From contig CAMJLI010000048.1 of the NCBI GenBank assembly GCA_946406585.1, positions 1-11,571 on the forward strand: a stretch of DNA of 11,571 nt, written 5' to 3'. Numbering within the stretch: the stretch's first letter is position 1; the number at the start of each line of letters is the position of its first letter. The translations under genes and the position numbers were made by a program. This stretch comes from an uncultured Prevotellaceae bacterium. GTDB taxonomy: Bacteria; Bacteroidota; Bacteroidia; Bacteroidales; Bacteroidaceae. Positions 1 to 6,243 of this stretch are shown here, in pieces. A model generated the notes under the pieces. It had not been told where the DNA came from. It did no database searches and was given only the letters and a program-made list of their open reading frames with translations.

Positions 1-398
1 TGGTCGGTGAAATACTCCACCATGAAACCCTTCAGCAGTTTCTTGGTAAACTCATCAACAGCTCCCTGTTTGTTGATTTTGCTGTATGACACACCGACTG
101 CATTGAGGAAGTCATCCATTAATCTCATGGATGAAGGTGAGAAAGGACGATGAATACTTGCAGTATATTGCCTAATCTCACTGTCGGCTACACCACAAAT
201 GTCTTCCTCGTTCAGGAAGGAATCTGTTGTCAATCTGTTCCTTGTCTGTTGGACATCGGACGCAGTAGCCCTTTGGGTGAAATAAGAGCTGACAATGGCT
301 TCAAACTCTTTGACACCATTGGAATGTTTCTCCTCACACTCCTTATGGGAATGTGAGAACCATCCAGCATCTTTACCACAATACTTGCAAGTACCCAT
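1..398 (-). CDS. N-terminal part of a zinc-motif protein of unknown function (cut by window edge)
   Basis: My reading of the minus strand finds an ATG at 398-396 followed by 132 codons with no stop up to the left edge, so only the N-terminus is present. It begins MGTCKYCGKDAG, and the pattern C4-x2-C7, H16, H18, C21 looks like a short treble-clef or ribbon zinc site. The rest reads as helical (IVSSYFTQRATASDVQQTRN, then an E/D-rich turn around residues 64-68, then LLKGFMVEYF). N-termini of the form CxYCGK-AG-(x)-H-x2-C recur in uncharacterised bacterial proteins that carry helical repeats. I recognise the pattern but cannot give a function. The start lies 22 bases after the PP2C stop in the same direction, so the gene is probably the next in the operon. 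A GGAG touches the ATG directly, too close to act as a normal ribosome binding site. The continuous frame, same strand and tight spacing support a real gene. Confidence 0.8.
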   Translation of the reverse strand, partial: MGTCKYCGKDAGWFSHSHKECEEKHSNGVKEFEAIVSSYFTQRATASDVQQTRNRLTTDSFLNEEDICGVADSEIRQYTASIHRPFSPSSMRLMDDFLNAVGVSYSKINKQGAVDEFTKKLLKGFMVEYFTD

Positions 399-420
399 CT
401 CCGTTTTCAGTTATTTGTTG

Positions 421-1689
421 TTATTCTTCGTTCTCAGGCAATATCTCCAAAGAAGGGCAGTCTTCCTCATTCTCGCTGCTATCGTCAGATTCGGATAGAT
501 ACTGTTTCTGGAATTTTGTTTTCTGACCCTTAAGGTTTCGCATCTTATAATCGATTTTCTTTGCTTTTTCCTGGGCCTTCTCCAAATCCCTTTTGGCATA
601 TTCAAGATTGATGGCTTCGCCTTGACTCAGTTTCTCTGGGTCACCAAATCCCTCTATCTTTTGCTTCAACAGGTTTATTCGTTGGTTGATAACATAGGCT
701 TGTTCGTCCAACATTGCCTGCTGGCATTCAATCAGATAATTGAAGGTGGCCATGAGAGCTGTATCATCATATACACATGCCACCGACATATCATCCTTGC
801 TGCCGACCTTGCTGATTAAAGGAAGGGATTTCCGCAACTCTTTCAAAGTCGCTTCCTCACCCTTCTTGATAATCATCTTGAACACCTCAATGTAGAAATT
901 GTGAAAATTATCCCCATCACCGTATGAGTCATCCAAACCGTCTGACCCAAGGAAAACAGCACGGGGGAACTCACCATTGCCCTGATAGCAATAGCGGAAC
1001 TCTTCAAGTGCCAGAGAGTCACAGAGGGATGTTGTCTTGTTCAAGAAGCAACGGTCATCCCAGGGGATGGGTTGTTTACAAACAAGCTTGCCATCTTCTA
1101 TTTGCATGAACACGCACTTGCCATCCCCGAGGTGAAAGGCGAACCAATACTCAGGGGTTTGCACGTAAGCCATCAAAGTGCAGCCATAAGTCTTTTCAAA
1201 AGTGGCATCCTCTGTCTCACGCTTAGCTAAAAATTCATCTTTGTACTTCTGCTCCACGTGTTCCAGTTCCCACTCATCCAAGTCACGTTCCTTTGCATCC
1301 TTGGCAATGGCATCGTTCCATTGACTGATGATGGAAGAAAAGAGCCACATCAGTGCCCTGTGAGCCTTATTGGTCACTTGGCTGTCAGTTGCAGTAGCTG
1401 CGCTGTATGCCCTGAAAGGTTCGCCGTCGAATACTGACCTTGCCCCTCGTTTGGATTTGGTCAGCGACAACTCTTCCATACTGTTCACAAAGTCACATAT
1501 CGCTTTCCTTGTGATTTCAACTGCCATCTCCGAGCCATATCGACTGCGGAAGTAGCGCTCACCTCCATGACCGTCGCATACAATGGCCATGGAAAGGTTT
1601 TCGCTGCTTTCCGCATAAGCACAGTCCTGACAGGCTTTGTCTGTTGACTTATGGCTTTCTCCCTGGCAATAATGAAATATGCTTTTCAT
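421..1689 (-). CDS. PP2C-family Ser/Thr protein phosphatase with C-terminal coiled coil (TerY-P triad)
   Basis: A 422-aa protein that should be a metal-dependent Ser/Thr phosphatase. The PP2C landmarks occur in order: VCDGHGG (D39), FHLGDGKC (D189), LGSDGLDD (D250) and GSKDDMSV (D299, D300), which together can hold the two metal ions. The spacing between the first two motifs is long because of an insertion at about residues 70-160, rich in charged helix. After the catalytic domain (about 310 residues), residues 325-395 are Lys/Glu/Gln-rich and predicted to be coiled coil, followed by a strongly acidic Ser/Asp/Glu tail. Neither extension is part of a minimal PP2C domain, and they may mediate docking. 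There is no signal peptide or membrane segment, so it is cytoplasmic. It starts 17 bases after the vWA stop. With that gene and the kinase it matches the known TerY-P triad, so it probably reverses the kinase's phosphorylations. The family is certain; the substrate is inferred. Confidence 0.93.
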   Translation of the reverse strand: MKSIFHYCQGESHKSTDKACQDCAYAESSENLSMAIVCDGHGGERYFRSRYGSEMAVEITRKAICDFVNSMEELSLTKSKRGARSVFDGEPFRAYSAATATDSQVTNKAHRALMWLFSSIISQWNDAIAKDAKERDLDEWELEHVEQKYKDEFLAKRETEDATFEKTYGCTLMAYVQTPEYWFAFHLGDGKCVFMQIEDGKLVCKQPIPWDDRCFLNKTTSLCDSLALEEFRYCYQGNGEFPRAVFLGSDGLDDSYGDGDNFHNFYIEVFKMIIKKGEEATLKELRKSLPLISKVGSKDDMSVACVYDDTALMATFNYLIECQQAMLDEQAYVINQRINLLKQKIEGFGDPEKLSQGEAINLEYAKRDLEKAQEKAKKIDYKMRNLKGQKTKFQKQYLSESDDSSENEEDCPSLEILPENEE

Positions 1690-1706
1690 ATTGCGAAGGA
1701 CTTATG

Positions 1707-2459
1707 TTAATCCCACTCGTCGTATGAGTCTCCGGCAGCAGGCTTTGGTGCGGCGGCAGTCTCAGCTCCATCCACATCGGCGGCCTGTTTGTTGATTTCA
1801 TCCACAACCTGATCTTGCTTAGTGGAATCAGTTGCGGTTGAACTCTTACTGCCAATCTGAGAGGATGTGATGGCTATGATGCGAATCATTGCCTTCAAAG
1901 CATCGATATTATGCACGGTAATGACTGCTTCGGAAGAACCAGTGAATTGCTTCAGCACATTCTTGTCGGCATCGTCGCCGATGGCGATGGCCACCTTGAT
2001 TGCACTTTTGTACCAGCTGTTTCCCTGAAGCACTTTCAAACCACCCTCGAAGTTGTCAGTCGGGCCTCCGTCTGACAAGAGGATGATTGCCGGTGCATAA
2101 TAGCCGCTTCCAGTTGATGTCGGCATGAATCCACCATTTCGAGACAGTTTCTTGTGCAGTTCAAGGCAAGCCTCTCCAAGAGAGGTAAGACCGTCTGCCT
2201 CCACTTTCTGCCAGATGAACTCCTTGGCATCTTTCGGCTCGTCATACAGCCAGCGTGTGCCGGTGGAAAACTCCAGGGCTGCCACATTAATCTCGGCATC
2301 CGGATTCTCGTCGGAAATCTCACCAATCATTGGCAAGACGTTCTCAATAGCATCGTTAACACTACCAATCTTTGAACCTAACATACTGCCTGATGTGTCG
2401 ATTACAAAGAAAAGGATCATTTTCCTTCTTGGAATACTTTCATTGTCTAACAGTCCCAT
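1707..2459 (-). CDS. terY: TerY-like von Willebrand factor A domain protein
   Basis: A 250-aa cytoplasmic vWA protein with a complete MIDAS metal site: DTSGS (D21, S23, S25), T92 in DGLTSLGE, and D130 in LLSDGGPTD. The fold spans about residues 13-195 and matches TerY-type proteins, which act as metal-dependent adaptors in tellurite-resistance-related and defence systems. Many TerY proteins end in a cysteine-rich TerY_C domain. This one instead has a low-complexity Ser/Thr/Ala/Asp tail (about 195-250) with no cysteine, ending DSYDEWD, while a TerY_C-like protein is encoded two genes upstream at 3800-4159. It sits between the kinase and the phosphatase, as expected for the TerY-P triad, where it probably scaffolds or presents targets. 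The upstream gap of 40 bases is the widest in the operon, AT-rich and without a Shine-Dalgarno motif. The symbol is given on family grounds only. Confidence 0.92.
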   Translation of the reverse strand: MGLLDNESIPRRKMILFFVIDTSGSMLGSKIGSVNDAIENVLPMIGEISDENPDAEINVAALEFSTGTRWLYDEPKDAKEFIWQKVEADGLTSLGEACLELHKKLSRNGGFMPTSTGSGYYAPAIILLSDGGPTDNFEGGLKVLQGNSWYKSAIKVAIAIGDDADKNVLKQFTGSSEAVITVHNIDALKAMIRIIAITSSQIGSKSSTATDSTKQDQVVDEINKQAADVDGAETAAAPKPAAGDSYDEWD

Positions 2460-2499
2460 AATTTTGGATTTTATAAGTTATACATTAGATTAGATTTGA

Positions 2500-3768
2500 T
2501 TATTCTACTATCTCACCTTTGACCGCTCCTGTAAGGCTAACCTTCAGGCCACTCTTTACAGGCATTGTCTGACCAGGCTCCACGGACCTTAATTTGCCGC
2601 TTGGGGTCTCCACGGTCCAGTTGGCTGCGGTGATGTTCTTCATCTGCACAGGGTATTTGTCACCTGGTACGGAAATCACCTCAATGTCGGGTTTGTTGTC
2701 CAAGTCGATATAAACTTTGGTCTTAGGAGTAAGGAGAACCTTTCGGTCATTTAACTTCAGGTAGCCAGGCAATTTGAACGGCTTGCCACAAGAAATACAC
2801 TTGGGCGTATCTGGTGTTTCAACAAAAGTCTCACCTCCACACAACGGACACACAACAAGCATATCCCTCAATTGTTGTATGATACCTTGCCATTGCCTTT
2901 CCAATTTTCGCTTTGTTGGCTCTTTCAGACACTCTTCGCTGAACTCACGCTTGAAAGCTTCACGCAGTAAAGCAGGAAATGCCGGCCACTTTCTCAGCAC
3001 GTTGTTGTGTACGCCACGTACAGGACGGTTCTCAGCCCTTTTCTCATCATAGATGAAGATGGCATCACTGCCATAGAACTGCTTCTCATATTTCTCCGTC
3101 ATGCAGGGACAAGCCAACACACGGGCACCTTCCAACGGATGGTTGGCATAGAAGAGCAGGAAAAGAACCACTGAAAGTGAATAGCGGTCAGTCTGCTTGC
3201 TTGGCATTGCCTTTCCTGTCACCACTTCTGGAGCCATGTACCTGGCCTTTCCTAGGATTCCAGAGTTTTCTCCCTCTGGAGCCACGTTGTCGTTGTCGCA
3301 TATCAACAGGTCGCCAGTCTCGGGATTGATGAAGAAGTTCCCATCATTGAGGTCCTGATAGCTCAGTCCTGAAAGATGAAGTTTCATGAATCCCTCACAA
3401 ATCTTCATGGCAGCATTGGTTATAGCATCAAGGCTCTTGAACTGCACCCTTGCCAACAGGTAATGGCTTAGTTCAAAATAACCTTGGGGACGCACCTTCA
3501 TGATGTATCCATACGATCCTTTCTGCACTGTGGTCAGGTATTCCGGCCAGAGGAAGGCATCTGAAGGAGCGCCTTTGCTGATGTTCTCTTCAAGGTTCTT
3601 GTAAAACCATGTGCCGGGATTCGACAGATACCATTTCAAGGCCATCTTCTGCCCGCCCACTTCAACGAGATAGACGATTCCTTGTCCACCACGTCCAAGT
3701 TCCTTGACAATCGTTGCCGTTGAGCCGTTGGTCAGGCTCACTTTCTCTTTTGGTTTCAGTTCTTTCAT
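2500..3768 (-). CDS. Ser/Thr protein kinase with zinc ribbon and beta-rich C-terminal domain (TerY-P triad)
   Basis: A 422-aa eukaryotic-like kinase. Visible motifs are the glycine-rich loop GRGGQGIVY (25-33), the ATP-binding lysine in ALKWY (K45), the catalytic loop YQDLNDGN (D139, N144), the metal-binding DND (D158), and an APE motif (179-181) in RYMAPEVV. The HRD and DFG motifs are altered to YQD and DND but the catalytic Asp, Asn and Lys remain, so it is probably active. After the kinase domain, CPLCGG (C307, C310) and CISCGK (C324, C327) form a zinc ribbon. Residues 335-422 are beta-rich with an NWTVETPSG segment, somewhat FHA-like. No membrane helix is seen, so it is soluble. It lies between the TerY_C protein (31-base gap) and the vWA gene (40-base gap) and is the kinase of the TerY-P triad. 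Its substrates are unknown; the co-encoded PglZ, BrxL, SNF2 and vWA proteins are the obvious candidates. Confidence 0.92.
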   Translation of the reverse strand: MKELKPKEKVSLTNGSTATIVKELGRGGQGIVYLVEVGGQKMALKWYLSNPGTWFYKNLEENISKGAPSDAFLWPEYLTTVQKGSYGYIMKVRPQGYFELSHYLLARVQFKSLDAITNAAMKICEGFMKLHLSGLSYQDLNDGNFFINPETGDLLICDNDNVAPEGENSGILGKARYMAPEVVTGKAMPSKQTDRYSLSVVLFLLFYANHPLEGARVLACPCMTEKYEKQFYGSDAIFIYDEKRAENRPVRGVHNNVLRKWPAFPALLREAFKREFSEECLKEPTKRKLERQWQGIIQQLRDMLVVCPLCGGETFVETPDTPKCISCGKPFKLPGYLKLNDRKVLLTPKTKVYIDLDNKPDIEVISVPGDKYPVQMKNITAANWTVETPSGKLRSVEPGQTMPVKSGLKVSLTGAVKGEIVE

Positions 3769-3799
3769 AACTGCATATTTAAAAATTGTTCATAGTCAA

Positions 3800-4159
3800 T
3801 TAGAATCCTCCTCCAGACAAATCCACGGCTTCTGCCCGCATCAGGCTGCTTGAATTGCCGCAATTGGGACAGGTGACATATTCCTGACCATGATAGCAAA
3901 CCACCTTCTTGCATCGGTTACAGATATAGAACTGGTTTGAACCACAGTAAGGGCAGCCGTTGAATTCCGGGTCATACATCACAGCACCCCTGACATTGGT
4001 CTTGTCATATCCCTCACGCTTGGCTTGGTCGGGATTGATTTTGAAAGCCCATGTGAAAGCATAGCATCCCTGTCTGGGGTCAACAGTAATACCGAAGGGC
4101 TTTTTCGTCTCCTCACACATTGCCATAATGGCAAATGCTTCTTTGCTCAGTTTTGACAT
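3800..4159 (-). CDS. Stand-alone TerY_C-type zinc-binding protein
   Basis: A 119-aa protein starting MSKLSKEAF. The frame stays open upstream to an ATG at 4210, but that start would overlap the end of the BrxL-like gene by 46 bases. The ATG at 4159 lies 5 bases after that gene's TAA, so I chose it. The N-terminal half has the FGITVDPRQG...FTWAFKI pattern and DKTNVRGAV. The C-terminal half holds three paired-cysteine motifs: CPYC (69, 72), CNRC (80, 83) and CPNC (97, 100), plus C88 and H90, enough for two zinc ions. This layout agrees with the TerY_C metal-binding domain that is usually fused behind a vWA domain in TerY proteins. Here it is a separate polypeptide, with the kinase gene between it and the vWA gene. 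It probably associates with the vWA protein or kinase in trans (inference). The family assignment rests on remembered pattern similarity. Confidence 0.85.
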   Translation of the reverse strand: MSKLSKEAFAIMAMCEETKKPFGITVDPRQGCYAFTWAFKINPDQAKREGYDKTNVRGAVMYDPEFNGCPYCGSNQFYICNRCKKVVCYHGQEYVTCPNCGNSSSLMRAEAVDLSGGGF

Positions 4160-4164
4160 AATGC

Positions 4165-6231
4165 TTATGCGTTTTTGGTTTTCATATAAGTTACCATGAA
4201 TTCCTTGCACTTACGCTTGTCCTGACGGGCAGCAGCCACTGAATAGGGGCTGAATTTCTCATAGATGTCGAGTCCCCGGCCAAGTGTGATTGTCCAACCT
4301 GTATCTGTCTTGATACAACGGTCATGGAAATCACGGAAATGATACTCAAACTCTATCCCATAGTTAACCAGGTCATCCTGCAAGTCATCCAACCTGTCAA
4401 TCAACTCTGGAGTCTTCTCTTCCTCCTCGTAGGTATAGAGCACTATCTTCAGGTCATCAACAGGTCTCGTGTCGATGAGCATGGTCACGAACTCCGCAAA
4501 GTTCCTTACTTGCCATGATGTGCGGATATAGGGATCTTCAACAATGATTTCCTTTGCGTCAGCCAGATAGGAGGCAAACAGCTTCTCGTAAGTCACTCCC
4601 GTTTGTCCCATGCGGAAAGAAAGATTTTGCTCACGCAAGATAGGAATTCGGGGACGTTTTGTGGGTTCTTGTGTAGTCGAATAAGGACTGGGTAATTGTT
4701 CATTGGCAATCTGCTCTACTTCCGATGCATTTTGCTGAGATGGCGCATTTACGGGAACAATCAGTGCATTGCTCACTTTCTCCAGAGTCTCTACATGGAT
4801 TTCCATTCCTGTCTTCAAGTTGATGTATTTGAAGATGGCTGGTTCTGCCTTGAAGGTCTCATCGATGACGTATAGTTGGTCTTTCACACGCTTGCGGCTC
4901 TCTGCTGCGAAATCAACCAACTCGTAGGCTTCTGCATCAGTCATCTTACCATCGGGATAAAGCAGTTTCACCATACCCGAAAATGTCTTGCGGATGGCAA
5001 GGCTGTCACGCTCCGACAGCGAACCGTCAAATTTGGCGTAGTCTTTCAGCATCGATGTCAGGTCGCGGTTGCGCAATTCATGGAGCACAGCGGCGATATA
5101 GTCAGTGATTAGGCCATATCCCTTGGAGAAACTATCTTTCTTCAACATCCTGATTTCCCATCCAGGATTGTATAGATGGATGCGGTCAAGGAACGCTCCC
5201 TTGATGAAGGACGTGGGTATTGACTCAAACAGATGGGTGTTTTTCAGCATATATGGAACAGTATGCTTGGTGTTGCCCACAAACACCATCGAGGCACTGG
5301 CCTCATGTGTGCCCTTGCCACGGTTGAATGCTTTGTTGGCCAAGTAATTCTGCATCGTATCTATGAGAACTGCATCCACAGAGCGACCTTTCTGTTGCTC
5401 AAACTCGTCCCATGCCACCACATCCCAATAGCCCACCAAGCCAAGTTCTTCCCGCTTGACGGACATTCGGACGAACAGACGGGCGGATGTGACGTCACCA
5501 CCACTGACCAATACGCCGTATGGTGACAACTCTTGGAACACGTGGCTCTTGCCAGTTCCTTTAGGGCCGAGTTCTACAAAGTTGAAGTTATTCTCGACAT
5601 GAGGGAGAAGACGAGCCAGAGTGATGAATTTTTCCCTTCGGTTCATGTTTTCAGGATTCAGTCCCACCGTGTGCATCATGAAGTCCAACCATTCCTCCGT
5701 TGTGAAGTTCTGCCGTTGCTCAATGTATTCCTGCAAGTCGATGTTGGATATTTGGATGGGCTTCAGGGTTTGGATGTCCCAGCGTACCTTGATGTCCTCA
5801 CCTTGCAGATAACCGATGGTGACAATACACCAAACACCATTGCCGGAAAGCAACTTGGGATTGGCCTTCACATATTGTGTTCCGATGGGAACATGCGTCA
5901 GTCCGAGATTGGCAAATTCCGCTTCATACACGTCTAACTTCTCATTCAATGTCACCGAGATTTTATCGATGACACGGAAACGGCCTGCTTCACGTATCTT
6001 CCCCTTGACACTTTCGGCCTCCGCACGATGGACGTAATTGTTCTGGATGACAGATTTCACTTTCTCCAGTCCCATCTCAATGGCTTCCTCATCGTCGGTG
6101 GCACAGTACTGGCCTAAAAGATACTCCAGTACGTATGTTGGTACAGGAAGACCACCTTTCACCTGAAAGGCGAGGTCTTTTCTTACCACTTTGCCTATAA
6201 AGGCATTCATTATCTTCTGTTGTAATGTCAT
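4165..6231 (-). CDS. BrxL-like AAA+ ATPase with C-terminal MITD1-like (MIT_C) PLD-fold domain
   Basis: A 688-aa protein. Residues 1-490 match the BrxL/TIGR02688 type: an N-terminal domain, then an AAA+ ATPase with Walker A GPKGTGKSH (K228), Walker B-like VVAWDEFEQ (D275, E276), a sensor-1-like FVGN (317-320) and an arginine at FLDR (350). BrxL proteins are DNA-binding ring ATPases of BREX phage-defence systems and normally end in a Lon-protease-like domain. Here a Gln/Pro-rich linker (about 495-535) leads to residues 537-662, which carry TGVTYEKLFASYL, VEDPYIR, VRNFAEF, FHDRCI and GWTITLGRGLDIYEK. These closely follow the C-terminal domain of eukaryotic MITD1, a phospholipase-D-like fold known to bind membranes. 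I see no Lon Ser-Lys dyad. It starts 12 bases after pglZ and ends 5 bases before the zinc protein. The AAA+ core is a confident call; the MIT_C assignment is strong by motif, and its function here is unknown. Confidence 0.92.
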   Translation of the reverse strand: MTLQQKIMNAFIGKVVRKDLAFQVKGGLPVPTYVLEYLLGQYCATDDEEAIEMGLEKVKSVIQNNYVHRAEAESVKGKIREAGRFRVIDKISVTLNEKLDVYEAEFANLGLTHVPIGTQYVKANPKLLSGNGVWCIVTIGYLQGEDIKVRWDIQTLKPIQISNIDLQEYIEQRQNFTTEEWLDFMMHTVGLNPENMNRREKFITLARLLPHVENNFNFVELGPKGTGKSHVFQELSPYGVLVSGGDVTSARLFVRMSVKREELGLVGYWDVVAWDEFEQQKGRSVDAVLIDTMQNYLANKAFNRGKGTHEASASMVFVGNTKHTVPYMLKNTHLFESIPTSFIKGAFLDRIHLYNPGWEIRMLKKDSFSKGYGLITDYIAAVLHELRNRDLTSMLKDYAKFDGSLSERDSLAIRKTFSGMVKLLYPDGKMTDAEAYELVDFAAESRKRVKDQLYVIDETFKAEPAIFKYINLKTGMEIHVETLEKVSNALIVPVNAPSQQNASEVEQIANEQLPSPYSTTQEPTKRPRIPILREQNLSFRMGQTGVTYEKLFASYLADAKEIIVEDPYIRTSWQVRNFAEFVTMLIDTRPVDDLKIVLYTYEEEEKTPELIDRLDDLQDDLVNYGIEFEYHFRDFHDRCIKTDTGWTITLGRGLDIYEKFSPYSVAAARQDKRKCKEFMVTYMKTKNA

Positions 6232-6243
6232 ATCTTTGAACTT

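Noticed and set aside
2125..2493. Plus-strand open frame of 122 codons
   Set aside because: It is antisense to the vWA gene including its MIDAS coding region, and the product is Ser/Ile-rich with no domain.
2500..3768. Kinase as an inactive pseudokinase because HRD and DFG are altered
   Set aside because: The ATP-binding Lys, catalytic Asp, Asn and metal-binding Asp are all kept, and similar variants appear normal for this kinase group.
4160..4210. N-terminal extension of the TerY_C-like protein to the ATG at 4210
   Set aside because: It would overlap the end of the BrxL-like gene by 46 bases, and the extra 17 residues do not resemble the family. The ATG at 4159 sits 5 bases after the preceding stop.
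5533..5937. Plus-strand open frame of 134 codons
   Set aside because: It is antisense to the BrxL-like gene, whose AAA+ motifs make the minus strand the clear coding strand.
4165..6231. Active Lon-type protease at the C-terminus of the BrxL-like protein
   Set aside because: No Lon Ser-Lys dyad context is visible, and the region shows MITD1-type motifs instead.
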